Source: Blasia pusilla (taxonomy: Eukaryota > Marchantiophyta > Marchantiopsida > Blasiales). Taken from it: 64,000 nt of DNA. Both the position numbers and the translations under genes were made by a program. Under the pieces are notes generated by a model, which was not told the origin of the DNA, made no database searches, and saw only the letters and a list, made by a program, of their open reading frames with translations. The stretch lies in the NCBI GenBank assembly GCA_050084515.1, contig CM114271.1:37944001-38008000 (forward strand), given 5' to 3'. Shown here one piece after another: positions 1 through 11,756 of the stretch (the stretch's first letter is position 1; the number at the start of each line of letters is the position of its first letter).

Positions 1-1849
1 GAGTGGTGGTTAATCAATCTCCTTGCACCAAAAAACCGTTTGGTCCCAAACGAGAGTACAATAACATCATCAGAGGCGCATGCAAGAGGTGAGGTTACAT
101 GTGCTCCAATGAGTAGGTCGGTAGTCCCAGCAGGTGACCCAGGTACTACAAAAGGTAACCTTCCATGTGCAAGTAATACTGGCGAGGACCTTGAGAAACT
201 TGGGAGTGACAAAAAGGTAAGTATCCCTCTTAACCCCTGTGAAGTTTTTCCCCCTCCAATAATTTTTTAATTCTCTTGAACTTTCTCCACGTCTTTATTG
301 TCACCCCGTGATACTATCCAGATTGAGACTTATACCTTCTAGATCATGTGATACTCGTGATCTGGTAGTGTGATGACATTAGTTGGGGTTTTATAAGTAG
401 CAGGCTGATACTATGATACATGGGGTAAGGACTGTTCTATGGAAACTAATTTTGAATGTGGCGGATATTTAGGGTTTGGCTTTATCATAGGGTGGCTATT
501 TCCTTTGGAATTGATTCTTGTGGTTGTGGTGTACATGAAGGAAAGGAGGATGTCATGGTAGATAAGGGGTAGGGCCAGATAGTATCGAGACATTGGAGGG
601 ATCTTATACTTCCCTATTTTGAGAGGTCATATGTGACCTGATCTTAGAGGTGACCTACGAGTGTAGGTCACCCTTCCCTTTATGAGGAGTGGCAACCTTG
701 GAGAGGTTGACCTTCTCAGCCATACATGGCTGGGAAGGTCAACTTGGACCTTGGGTCATGGGTTAGTTGGTAGTTGGTCTCATGAGGGGACCATATGTGT
801 AGTTGTTAGGGAGCTAGTATGGGTACCCTACAGGTTGGTAGTGACCTGCTGGGAGGGAGGTGACTTTTGTGTAGAGGTCACCCATGGAGGTGCCTAGGGG
901 GATAAACCTTGGATGAGTCTCATTGGGAGCTCATCTCCTTTGGATTGAGACCCTTGTTGGGATCTGTGATACAATGCGATGTGCATGTATTGAGCCTAGA
1001 TTCTCTCTTGAAGAGCGGGCTAGGAGTGATCAATAAGGAGATCACACATTTTGGGAATCCTTGTGTATACTTTCTCTTGCTGTCACACCAATGCATATCT
1101 AAATCATGAGTATGGTTTTTTGGATGAAGCACGGTTGATTGCAAATTTCATCAGAGCTTACAGTCCGTATTCAACTTTATATCCTAAGGAGATGCACCCT
1201 GGTTCTGAATAGAAGACAAATTCGGACTCAATTTATGGTGTAGAGCAGGATTGTGGTGCTATGGGGTTTGCAAGAATTGCAAGCTAGTGTATCTTGACCA
1301 TGGCAGAAGAATTGTTGAAATCAAAGTGAGATTTTCACAATTGAGAAATCTATGCAATACGAAAGATGTGACAGGATTTGAAGAGATGGAGGCTTTTCAA
1401 TCCTGGTGGAGTTGCTCAAGAGTGGAGCAATTGAGGATCAGATTGTAGGGATGGAGTTCTTGAGACAATTCTGGTGAGGAAATTAGTGTCAATCCTGACG
1501 TGAGTGTGGGCAAGCCAGCAAGTGCATTGGCAATTTGTTGCTGATTTTGAGTGAAGTGTGCTTGATTCTGGACCAAATCAGATGACTTTTGGGTAGGAGG
1601 AAAATCAAGCAAGAAGCAAATGTAAGGAGGGAACAAAAGTGTTTGATTGTGGAGGATTTTTTGAGATCTCAATTCTTCATTCAAAAATCTGAGTCCAACA
1701 GTGAAAACAAGACCAGAAACGGATCTCATTTGAGAAAGATTGCAAAGGATTCCCTATAGCCGCGTAGATTCCTTCAGATGAGCAAAAAGAATAAGAGAGC
1801 AGCGTTGGAGGTGTTGTGCGAGGCATCACAGCTTAAGTTCTGATAGCCC
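1..1849. other. No recognisable gene; degenerate low-copy DNA
   Basis: I find no convincing gene. The open frames are short and show no family motif. Between about 600 and 900 there are several small inverted repeats built on GGTCACC/GGTGACC and GGTCAACC-like words, which could be remains of an LTR promoter or another mobile element. The longest minus-strand frame (1397-1729, about 110 codons) has a Gln/Asn-rich stretch but nothing I recognise. Confidence 0.5.
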
Positions 1850-3345
1850 TTGTTTGGAAAGTTGTAAGGAGTGAGGAGGAGGAGAGCTCTTCATTCAATC
1901 GGAACTGAAGTTTCGATTTCCCTTGTTGGTGAACGTGGTTTAGGCAAGGAAGAGGTTACGTGGTCAACTTTCCCTCAGTCAGAGGTTGAGAAAGTTTGGG
2001 GTGCCGCTAGTATGGAGGAACTAGCACCACTAGTTTGTAGCCGTTAGTGGAGCATAGCTAGGACTGCTAGCCACAATGTTAGTGGAGTTGAGGGAGGCAT
2101 GAGAACTTAAGTTCTGATTCAAGAGATCCCTCCCAAGAGGCAGTTTGGAGCAAGGCGGAGAAGTACGAATCGGAACTAAAGTTCTAATTCAACAGCAAGG
2201 GCCGAGTCACCTGAAGGGCGCGGCACGGCACGGCGTGGCAAGGATGACAAGGAGCTGAAAAAGGGATTTGGAACTCAAGTTCCATTTCAGAGCACAATTG
2301 AGCCAAGGCGTGGTTTAATTGCATGGTGGTCATCTTGATGGCGTAGCAGAGATTAGCACGGCGGGAGTGACAAGGAAGCAAGGAGGATTAGGTTCTCAAG
2401 TTCCAATTATGTATCAGTTGGAGAACAGTGGAGCATCTCAACTGCAGTTGACTACGGCATAGCATAGTGCGGCGGCGTAGGGAAGTGAAGTGAACTGAAG
2501 TGAGAAGGCAATCGGAACTTCAGTTCCCATTCTGCTCTTCACTTGTGGGCCTTCTCTACTGGAAGGTGGAGAGGATAGGAAAGAGGCAATCGGAACTCTA
2601 GTTCCCATTCCGCTCGTGCATTGTGGTGTGTCTTTTCTACATGGAGGTAGAGATGATAGGAAGGAGGCAATCAAAACTCTAGTTTTGATTCCGCTCCTCA
2701 ATTGTGGGTTCTCTTCAGGGAGGTGGAGAGGGTAGTGAGGGCAATCAAAACTACGGTTTTGATCCCCTTTGGCACGGCCCAAGAAGTGGGGTCGGCGTGA
2801 CTCTCAATTTCAGCACGGCATTCAGAGGAAGGAGAGGAAATTGGGAACTGAAGTTCCTATTCCGCTGCCTCTCAAGTGGGGTGCGGCTCTTCTTTAGGCG
2901 CGGCCAGGGAGGAAGGAGAAAGAATCAAAACTGTAGTTCCAATCCGCGGAGTGTCAAGGGGGCGCGGCTCTCCCTACCAAGGCGTTGCGCGGCATATGGA
3001 GTAGAGGGGGAGGAATGAGCAATTGGAACTGAAGTTCCAATTCCGTCATTCTTATGTCAAGTCAAGAAGGAAGGAGTGAGCCAAGAGCACTCAAAACTGA
3101 AGTTCCAGTTTGGCACTCTTTTAGGTGAAGGATTTTCAGACGCCCAAGTTTCAGACGAGTTGGAAAAGCGGCACAGCAATCGAAACCCAAGTTCCCATTG
3201 GGATCAGTCCATTGCCCTTGTATATTCCAAGGTAGTCTCTTTTGGTGCAGGAAAGAATCAGAATTGAAGTTCCCATTCCCACCTTAGTCTCCAGGATCCG
3301 GCGTTTGTGGCGCGGCGCGAATCAAAACTGAAGTTCCCATTCACA
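1838..3345. repeat. Array of about 16 diverged palindromes, core GGAACT-n2-AGTTCC
   Basis: The dyad word AATCGGAACTgaAGTTCC and variants recur near 1915, 2093, 2175, 2276, 2395, 2519, 2599, 2677, 2749, 2850, 2934, 3028, 3094, 3187, 3265 and 3327, usually 60-125 bp apart. Spacers between copies are diverged and unlike each other, while both arms of each palindrome remain recognisable. Some copies change both arms together (AATCAAAACT...AGTTTTGATT near 2677 and 2749), which keeps the hairpin pairing. No long ORF runs through the array. It looks like a degenerate minisatellite whose conserved unit is the palindrome. Function unknown. Confidence 0.7.
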
Positions 3346-3639
3346 TGTGAGTTTGGTATAGCAAAGTGTGGCGGAGAAGTGAGCGGGAGGTGAGGCGGGT
3401 GAATCATGGGTATTCTCGGTGTTTCGAGGCTTTGACATGGGAGAGGTGTCGGAGGTGCAAGTGGGCATGAGAGGCGCAAGGACTTGGCAAGTTGATGCTG
3501 ATCGAGTTTAGCATAACTTCGAGGTCACCCATCCCAATTCTATTCCTCTAGAGTGCGCTTAACCGGAGAGTTCTATTCCATGTTGTGTTACCAACACACC
3601 CACAAGGAAGTGATGGATAGTTGTTGCACACAAGGGAAT

Positions 3640-3899
3640 TTATTCCCTTACCTTGATGCTTATGGAGATGTTTGAAGAGTGATTTTTCGGAAACACACAT
3701 TGTGGATTAGTGCATTGGTGAGTGCATGGTACTACCGCGACTATTGTAGAGAACTTGGTGGAATGGATGTATACCACACTTGTCGGGAGTGACTTTGTGT
3801 GCAAGCTATTTGTCGAATGAGTAGCTTGTGGATTCGAATCGACCCTTGTGGCCGTCTCCCAGATCTCAAATGATTCGAGGATAGTTCTCATTTTGAGCT
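3640..3899 (-). pseudogene. Ty1/copia gag, downstream part of interrupted ORF
   Basis: Read on the minus strand from 3894, the frame opens KMRTILES, which is the direct continuation of the copia gag start at 13069-12988 (ending NYTLWKF) once the 9.1-kb gypsy insertion is removed. LWK..M...L is the usual N-terminal signature of copia gag (UBN2/DUF4219 type). Only about 30 residues beyond the junction look gag-like; after that the frame resembles nothing I know, so the copia element is truncated near here. No pol or 3' LTR is visible upstream. Confidence 0.7.
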
Positions 3900-5129
3900 T
3901 GTGATACCCACAATTTTGTACTTTTGAAGAAATATATCTTTTTATTCAATGAAGACTCTTGTACATTATGATTTTGATTATTATTTATTATTATGAGGAG
4001 GAATGACTAAGATTAAAGTGAATCAAGAAGCTCCAAGGACAAGGCAGAGAGATGGAAGATCAAGGATTTGCCTAAGAGGAGAGGAGAATAAAATAACGAA
4101 GTCTCAAGACTCAGCAAGAAGCTTCGGAATGTCAACGAAGCTCAACGAAGCTCTGTCTATGAAGTGCTTTGCTCTATAACGAAGCATAACAAAGCAGGAA
4201 GAAGAAGAGAAAGAAGTACTTCGCTCTTGTACAAAGCGCGAAGCATGAAGCACCTTAAACTAGAACAAAGAATGGAGTGCTTCGTCTTCAAGAAGTCCAG
4301 CGAAGCAAAGCTAAGAATGAGTATGATTTCAAGCGACGCACCGTTAGAACAATTAGACTAGGAAAGGGCACGACCAATTGTATCAAATTGGTAGTTAGGA
4401 CAGTTTTTTTCTGCGGATTGACAGGGATCGTAGGAAAAGCTAAGAGAACCATAGATCTAGGTAGTTACAAATGCTGAAGAGACACCAGCTTCATCAAGAA
4501 CGCTTCGAATCTTTGGATCACTCCTACTCTAGCGAGTATTTAAGAAGCAAGACAGAAGCCATAATCATCACTCTCTTATGAAGTCCTTATGCTGTAGGAA
4601 TGGTCCGAGCAAGGGAGTAGTACCCCTCTCGAGCTTGTATACACCTTTGAAGTTTCCTCATTCTTCATGGAGTAGTAAAGCAATCATTCATTCATTCAGA
4701 TGTGCGAGGCTTATGTGTGAGTATTCTTTTTGGGTCTGCAGAGTGAATCAATCGAGCCCTTCTCATCAATGAAATAATCAACATGAGTTGTAGGAAATCT
4801 GTTTGACAGAGAGTAGCCTGCCGAGACGGATTGAGTTCCGAAAGTAGGAGAAGCCAACTTTCTTGTTGAGGTCTCTATGAGGTTTCTTGATATTGAGAGG
4901 AAATCTACCTGAGCATGTTGTCAATTCCACTAGAGAGAATTGAGAAAAGACCCCTTGGTACTAAGAAAGATCCAAATATATTGATAAGACATTGAATATA
5001 AATCATACACATTCAAATACAATTATTACAACATAATTGTAATTTCGAACTCTCTTTTCATCAAACAATGATCCTCTTGGGGATCAAACTTAGTAAACGA
5101 CTGTAAAATTGAAACTCTTGTACATTACA
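3900..5129 (+). repeat. 5' LTR of the gypsy element
   Basis: This repeat runs from TGTGATACCC to CATTACA and is nearly identical (a few percent different by eye) to 11757-12982. A third, more diverged copy stands alone at 51678-52975. The first half is dense in the words CGAAGC/GCTTCG. The border TG...CA is canonical and the primer site begins 18 bp after the end. Confidence 0.93.
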
Positions 5130-5146
5130 TATAGCAACAAACTTTT

Positions 5147-5166
5147 TGGTGCCGCTGCCGGGGATC
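5147..5166 (+). other. Primer binding site, tRNA-Asp type
   Basis: TGGTGCCGCTGCCGGGGATC lies 18 bp after the 5' LTR. It matches the plant tRNA-Asp primer site (TGGCGCCGTTGCCGGGGA) with two changes. This primer is typical of Athila and some other plant Ty3/gypsy lineages. Confidence 0.8.
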
Positions 5167-5684
5167 ATATGCTTTGCTAAGGAGGGAGAGAGACACATGG
5201 GGAATCCAAGAGCGGGGAAAGAAGCCTCGTCTCCTAGAAGACCCAACCACTTAGTTCTTACTGAAGACCATCTGCTATCTCTAGCCATCCCCCTCAGACA
5301 ATGGATGAAAGAAAATAACAACCGATTTGCTGCATTGGTGCTAGAAAAGAGAGAACGATTAATAAGTATTTTCAATAAACCAGTCATCAAACGGTGCTTC
5401 GCCCATGAACGTCGGTTGTACTTGGTGATGACCCGGTACTTCTGTTTATGGGAGGAAAACCTGGCAGGAAGATTCAGAGCACCTGCACACTCCTGTGGGC
5501 TTAGGAATTAGAAAGATTTAATTTCCCTCCATGGACCCCTACCTTGTTGCGACCATGGGTGTGGAAGTAAGCTCCCGAATCCCACAAGGGACTCATGGAA
5601 GTCTCCCAACCCTCTTCACGAGATCAGCGAGTTGATCGACGCAATAAGCAACAAGAAGATCACCCGTCTTGAAGACCGCATGGG

Positions 5685-7266
5685 GTGTCTCCCAGTCTTC
5701 GTCTTTGCACTAAGCCCAAGAGCAAGAAGAGGGGCAGGAACACACTCCCCACCACGTCTCCTGCTAGTTTGCAGTCGGACGAAGAGTCAACCTGGAATCC
5801 CTTTGGGGACTCGGGGGACGACGAGCTGACCAAATCAACCAGATCGGAACCGCTGCCTCCTCCCTCTCGAGCATCAAGCCCGGGATCCAGCACCAGACCA
5901 TTTCCCATGGCCAACACTAGGAAGACGCTGCTAAGATACCCCACGTTTGCAGGGGGATGGCGAGATGATGTTGATAACTTTGTGCTTGAATTCACCCATG
6001 TAGCCAAGGCTAATGGGGAAGGCTCAGAGGAGGATTTGTTGCGAGTCTTTCCTGGCCTACTCAAGAAGCGAGCAAGCTAGTGGTACGAGGGTCTCAGAGC
6101 GGACGTCACGGAAACATGGAAAAGAGTACTGGAGGCCTTTCTTCATGACTTCTGTGACCAGGAGTTTGAGGACAGGCTTCTTACAAAGCTTCGCAACCTG
6201 AAACGTAAAAAGAAGGAAACTCTCCAGGAATACACACAAAGGTTTCAAAGCCTGGTGAATAAACTTGAACACACTACTACCTCACAATTGGTAGATTGGT
6301 TTGTGTCGGGATTGTCCAAAGAAATGGACTGGTACTGCCAGCGAGGCCAACGAGATTCCCTAGAAGCAGTCATAGCCTCCGCAGAGACGTACGAGGCCTC
6401 AGAGAAGTCCCGTAAAACACAAAGACGGCGTCACCAATGATGAGGTTCTTTGCAAACTAGTGCTTTGTCGGAGAATGAAGCGTCTTCCACAGACACGGAA
6501 TCCTCCATGGGGGACACTTCGGAGTCCTCGGGACTCCAAAAAAGATTTAAAATCTAAGCGGAAAAGAAAAAGCACGCACCACCACTCTCCCAAGCACTGA
6601 AGGAAAACCCGACCAACAAAGCACCTTCCCCAACGGTCGGAAAGTCCACGGAGGGGGACAGCGAGGAAGGCAAGCAAGTTGGCCATGGAAGAGCTAAGTA
6701 AGCAAATGGCGAAATTGAAGGTACATCTGGCGGCCCAGAAGGATCCTAGAAGACGACCAGGTCTGATGAGGCCCAACATCTGGTGCAGTACTTGCGGAAC
6801 CCAAGGGCATACTGCTCAGGAATGTCATACTCAGAGGGATTTACGTTGGATCCAGGAAGATCCCACTACAGAAGAAGGGTGGTATGAACCCAAACAGTGG
6901 GAAGGGTGCTATGCAATCCAAGCTGTGCCACCACCTAAGTCCCGACGAAGTTGGATTACCCGATATGTGCCTCCAGAATACGAGTAAAAGAGACCCCTAA
7001 CACAGATTATGGGCGCGTCGGCCTTCACGCCACCCATAAAAAGGAATTGTTGTTATAATTGCGGGGCAGTTGACCACAAGGCTAATAATTGCCCAAATCC
7101 AAAGCGACCAGTAGGACTCAATCCCTTGTGCGGAAATTGCAAGAAGGGTGGGCACACTGCAGTGGAATGCCCGGAGCCCAAGGTCCCGCGGTTGTTGGTA
7201 AAATATGTCAACACCCCAGCAGCCCAACCAGAGTCCAAGAATGACATAAATGTGCAACTCGTCTGA
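5685..7266 (+). pseudogene. Gypsy gag: capsid domain and CCHC zinc knuckles
   Basis: The capsid region reads from about 5905 (YPTFAGGW, then W...F...F.HVAKANG) through a TAG at 6078 into WYEGLRADVTETW and QEYTQRFQSLVNKL, which is the retrotransposon gag domain. A second frame from 6679 holds three CCHC knuckles: CSTCGTQGHTAQEC near 6787, CYNCGAVDHKANNC near 7050 and CGNCKKGGHTAVEC near 7130. These bind genomic RNA during packaging. Stops at 6078, 6987 and 7264 and a frame change between 6440 and 6679 make it nonfunctional. The short frame 5146-5511 just after the PBS may be an eroded N-terminus. Confidence 0.85.
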
Positions 7267-8204
7267 GTGGAAGAGTTAGGATCCCCCAGGCCAAGGCGAG
7301 TCACTATCAAGGAGGAGGACTCGGACAAAATGGCGGTCGAAGAATCATCGGACTGGCCCAAGGAGCTCCAAGAAACCGTTCTTGCTGTCACAACGAGGTC
7401 CAAGAATCAGACCGCTGGGACCCCGAAGGCAAGGAAAGGTGCTTTGTCTTCGCACGAAGCTAAGGACCCCAAGATGAAAAGTGTCGACGCCTTCCGCGCC
7501 GGGAAGGCCATCCTAAAAGGCAATGTTGACCCGGCCTTCGATCGAAGTCACCCTAAGTAATTCCATCAGGATATTGAGGACCAGGTTTGGGCTCAAGTGC
7601 GTCAAGACAAGGGGCCAGAAGGGAGGCAGACCACAGAGAAGACAAGAACCGGAACGACTCCGGAAGTGCAAGCCATCGCGACGTCACCTCTGGTCTTAGA
7701 AGCCTACGACTTACTCAGGGACTTGGCGTCAACCCCGGCCAATATAGCCTGCTGCAATTATTAATCGATAACCCGGTGTACGGAAAAATTTTGCAGGAGT
7801 GGAAGATAAGCCGTAGAAAACCCAAGAAGTTTGCAAAGAATCTACCAGAAGTGGATCTGTTCCGTATCGAAGTGAAAGATTTGGGAGCACTAGAGGTAGA
7901 GGTGGAGATTGAAGGACACACCATTAAGAAGGTCCCCATTGACTCAAGAAGCGGAATTAACATTATGACGGAACAAACGGCGCGGGCGCTAGGATACACG
8001 GAGTACGAGCCCACCGACAAGTATCTACGGTTTGCAGATCAGTCCCGGAAGCAATCCCTTAGACAACTCACTCAGATCCCGACCATGCTTGGCGGGGTGC
8101 TATTTCTGTTGGGCTACTTAGTATTGCAGCCCCTAACAGCCACTGGCTATCCTTTGCTTATTAGAAGACCCTGGCTGTACAGTGCGAGAGTGACGACAGA
8201 CTAG
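7267..8204 (+). pseudogene. Gypsy gag-pol linker and aspartic protease
   Basis: The retropepsin core is at about 7900-8190: VEVEIEGHTIKKVPID-S-R-SGINIM, then a late ILIRRPWL-like stretch. The expected catalytic D-S/T-G triad reads D-S-R here, so the flap-side glycine is lost and protease activity is doubtful. The upstream stretch from 7267 is charged (Lys/Glu rich) linker. It ends at 7558 in TAA, and the protease continues in another frame from 7587. Its role would be cleavage of the polyprotein. Confidence 0.75.
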
Positions 8205-8530
8205 AAAAGGAGACGTTTCACGTTCCACGCTCCGGACCAGGTCTCCAAGCGGCTCATCAAGTTGTTGTGGAAATCACGACCATCCCAAGGAGAAACGCCA
8301 CCGACCGACGAAGGCTATACGTCAGATCAAGAGCAGACTATAGCTACTGAGTCCTCGTCCAATGTGTATAATTTAGAATGTTACGAAATAGACGAGGAGT
8401 CGATACCTAGCAAACAGAAGTCGACCCGAGAAGAAGAGAAGCTAGGTCATAGCACATTCCACTTTACAAAGAATATGGTTCAAGAAAAAGACTACGTACA
8501 GGTCAAAAGTCTCTACGCCTCTCAGCGGAT

Positions 8531-9365
8531 TTGTCTCCAACCGAACTCATGAAGTATAAAAGATTATTGTTTGAGTATTTGGATTTGTTTGCATACTTCA
8601 TGGATGAAATGACAGGCATTCCAGCACGGTGTGGTGAACACCGAATTGACCTAAAAGAAGGTGCGGTCCCGGTACGAATGAGGCACTATCGCCTCAACCC
8701 GAAGTACTCGTTGTTAGTCAAGGACGAGATCGACCAGCGTCTCAGGGCAGGAATAATTTATCCCGTGTTAAGTAGCGAGTGGGTGTCTCCCATTGTGATT
8801 GTACCCAAAAAACAAACGGGAAAAATCAGAGTGTGCCACGATTATCGGAAATTGAATGCGGCCACCTTAAAGGACCATCACCTCCTACCTTTCACTGACA
8901 GTATTTTGGACAAAGTTTCCGGCCACGAGCGTTATACCTTTTTGGATGGATACTCGGGTTATAACCACGTATCCATACGAGAAAAAGATCGGCCCCTCAC
9001 AACTTTCACCACGGACTGGGAACTTTCGCGTATCGCGTAATGCCCTTTGGGTTATGCAATGCGCCAGCTACCTTCCAACGAATGATGATCTCCATCTTCC
9101 AAGAGTATCTACGGAAGTTTGTTGAAATTTTCCTGGACGATTTTTGTATCTTCAGTACTGAGGTGAACACTTGGAAAAATTAGAATTAACCCTCGCTCGT
9201 TTTCGCGAAGTGCATTTGTCCCTCCATCCGGAAAAATCGTATATTGCCATGAAACAAGGGATTTTGTTGGGGGACAGAGTGTCAGCTCAAGGAATTGAGG
9301 TCGACAAGGCCAAGGTGGATATTATCGTCGGATTGGAACCACCCACCAATCTCTTCCCCGGTTGA
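8531..9365 (+). pseudogene. Gypsy reverse transcriptase
   Basis: Ty3-type RT motifs run in order: a YRLNPKY approach segment, GIIYPVLSSEWVSPIVIVPKK, VCHDYRKLNAATLKDHHLLPF, TFLDGYSGYNHV, then after a frameshift near 9035 MPFGLCNAPATFQRMM and the catalytic box FLDDF (usually YVDD/FLDD). A second frame change occurs near 9160 before the thumb (SLHPEKSYIAMKQGILLG, then EPPTNLFPG). After 9365 the expected finger of RNase H residues is missing and the sequence jumps to the linker before integrase, so about 100-300 codons have been lost. Confidence 0.9.
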
Positions 9366-9398
9366 GGATGACGAACGCGGACCTCACACAATCCGTGG

Positions 9399-10850
9399 AT
9401 GACATCTTTCCCGATGAAGACCTGTTCCACATCACGGAGGACCAATCTTTTTATGAAGATATTTTGCAACCGTACTCTGCGACTACCCGCCCCTATGACA
9501 ACGGACGAACGAGCAGTCTTCTTACATAAGGTAGGACCATATGAGATATGTCAAGGGATACTATTCAAATTAGGTGCGGATGAAGAGTATCGGCGATGCT
9601 TGGAAGCAGAAGAAATCCCCCACGTCATCAGAGCCATGCATACGGCTAATTTTGGTGGACACTACGTTGTAAAAAATACCGTTAAGAAAATCTTGGCGGC
9701 ACGTTATTGGTGGCCAACTATGTACAAAGATGTAAGTAACTTTGTCCAAAGTTGTGATGTCTATCAAAGAGCAGGTCGGCCAACGGCTACCTCGCGGTGG
9801 CCTTTGGTACCCATCATGCCCCTAGCTCCTTTTGAAAAATGGGGTATTGACTTTATGGGCCCTATCTCCCCTGCTACTTGCCAAACACGGCGGAATTATA
9901 TCCTTATAGCCACCGAATATTGTACCAAGATGGTCAAGGCGGTGGCCACGCGAAAAGATGATAATGAGGCAGTGGCCAAATTTTTATACGAAATGATTAT
10001 CACTCGGTATGGCTGCCCATTGGAATTAGTAAGTGATTATGGCACTCACTTCTTGAACAAAACTATTGAGTCTCTAACTTCCCACTTTCTCATTAAGCAT
10101 CGGAAAACCACGCCCTACAACCCTAAAGCCAACGGGTTGAGGGAAAAATCTAACGGCCTGATCTGCCGGATATTGAATCGATTGACGGTAACATATTCCT
10201 ATGATTGGGAATTGAAAATCGCCGCGGCATTGTGGGCAAACCAAATAGCTGAGAAGGTTACTACAAAGTATACCCCGTTCTTCCTAACTTATGGCGTTCA
10301 TCCCTAAACACCTATTGAATGGGCTTTGCCCACTTATCGAGTCTTGGAAGGAACGAGAACAGAGGCAGTCGCCGAGGTTTCCGAGGGAAGAAATGAGACC
10401 TTAGTCGCATTGGAGGAAGCCCGCACCTTGTCTCTACGCCAGAAAAAGCATGTACAAGATGAACGCAAACAACATTTCAATCCACATCTCCGGCCGCAAT
10501 CTATAAACGCCGGGGACCTGGTGCTGTTGTATGATAACCGTCGGATAAAGTTCCCTGGAAAGTTAAAATTGAACTAGATGGGACCCTACCGGGTATTGGC
10601 CATCTATGATAACGGATCGCTACAGTTGGGGACCTTGCAGGCCAAATCTTTGCCCACTCGTGTCAATGGAATGCATGTTCGGCGGTATTATGAGCCTCAA
10701 CCCTACGCGGACTCAAACAGGAGGAAGGGGGTGAGCGACTACCTTGAGCTTCGCAAAAGGGCGAAGCGCGAGGATACTGGGACTTTGCGAAGCGCGCAGC
10801 ATGATGTCTGGGAGCTTCACGAAGCAGCAAAGCGTGCGAGTTCTTGAGCT
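9399..10850 (+). pseudogene. Gypsy integrase
   Basis: A zinc-binding region (MHTANFGGHYVVKNTV ... SCDVYQ) precedes the DDE core. The second HHCC cysteine has become tyrosine (CDVCQ expected, CDVYQ seen). Catalytic residues are visible as GIDFMGP, VSDYGTHF and the Glu in GLREKSNG. A C-terminal GPYRV...GSLQL...RVNG segment matches the usual gypsy tail. The frame is continuous from 9399 but for TAA at 10305 and TAG at 10575. No chromodomain follows. Role: joins cDNA to chromosomal DNA in the nucleus. Confidence 0.9.
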
Positions 10851-10922
10851 TTGCAAAGAAGCGAAGCGCCAAACTAACTGTTGCAGTTCCGGCGCCAACA
10901 CCAAGAGCCCGCATAACGTTGG

Positions 10923-10932
10923 GACTATATAA
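10923..10932 (+). promoter_or_regulatory. TATA-like box ahead of the extra 3' ORF
   Basis: GACTATATAAG lies about 30 bp upstream of the first ATG (10963) of the ORF after integrase. The spacing would suit an internal promoter making a separate transcript. This is from position and motif only. Confidence 0.45.
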
Positions 10933-10962
10933 GCATCCCTACTGAACCAGACGGGTATTTTC

Positions 10963-11715
10963 ATGGATGGAGTCACCACAAAGTTGCGGAGCAGACCAAA
11001 GCGGGGCGTTCACCGAGATCGACCTACCAGCATGCCTCATGAAGACTCCACTCCCATTCTGCGAAGTGCGGCCATACGTATGGTCAAGCTGTCACCAGAG
11101 CTGGTCGAAGCGCTTGAAGAGTGATCTTTGGCAACTTTCTTTCAAGCTAATTGGACATTGACATCGGGGGAACTCCTCGGGGAGCTTCACTCCTCGACTG
11201 CAGCAGCCAAGTTCTGAAGAAAGGGTCTTCGGTATCGAGCTCAGCCCCAACAATGGACACCGGATGACTGGCGCGCCACTTATATGCTACCGGCTGCTCC
11301 AGAGTATAAGTATGATACCGAGGCCCTAGTAAAACACAAAGATTTATTGACACTCGGTTGTGTCACATCGGATCGTCTGGGCAGGAATGGTTATAAGGCT
11401 ACGTCGTTGTCTCCGCCATTGTTTGGACAGTTTTGTAAGCATTTGATGACATTATTTTACCCCGCTCAATCTTACTACCTAACAAATAAGCTTGTCAGGA
11501 TGTGCTATATCCTTTGGAATCAGCACCTGGACCCCGAAGCACCGGGAGTCGACTTTGCTTCCTTTGTCGATGGGCACGTACGAGCAATGCTGAAGGCGCT
11601 TCATCCGAGCACAAAGTCCTTCTTGTCCCCCTTTACTATTCATGGTTGTTTAACGTCTACGCCTAAGTTTGATAGCTTAGAAGACACATTCATGGATTTA
11701 GAAGGAACATCATGA
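10963..11715 (+). pseudogene. Extra ORF downstream of integrase, unknown function
   Basis: One frame starts at ATG 10963 (MDGVTTKLRSRPKRG) and runs about 250 codons to TGA at 11713, broken only by two TGA codons near 11129 and 11213, each one C-to-T step from CGA. The C-terminal 140 residues (from 11284) contain aromatic-rich segments such as HLMTLFYPAQSYYLTNKL but no membrane span or motif that I recognise. Its position equals that of the env-like or antisense ORFs of Athila/Tat elements. I see no transmembrane helix, so calling it an envelope gene would not be supported. Confidence 0.6.
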
Positions 11716-11741
11716 AGTGTTCGCCAAGGCGGCTCACATAT

Positions 11742-11752
11742 GAGGGAGGGGG
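11742..11752 (+). other. Polypurine tract
   Basis: GAGGGAGGGGG lies four bases before the 3' LTR (11757). It is the expected plus-strand primer for the gypsy element. Confidence 0.8.
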
Positions 11753-11756
11753 TATA

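Noticed and set aside
1838-3345. CRISPR-like array
   Set aside because: Repeats are short, diverged palindromes with uneven spacers, no cas genes, and the DNA is eukaryotic.
1838-3345. Cluster of heat shock elements
   Set aside because: GAA and TTC words occur, but the fixed dyad and flanking AATC/GATT arms fit a repeat unit better than nGAAn arrays, and no gene follows.
11284-11715. Envelope-like gene of the gypsy element
   Set aside because: Position fits, but I see no signal peptide, transmembrane segment or coiled coil.
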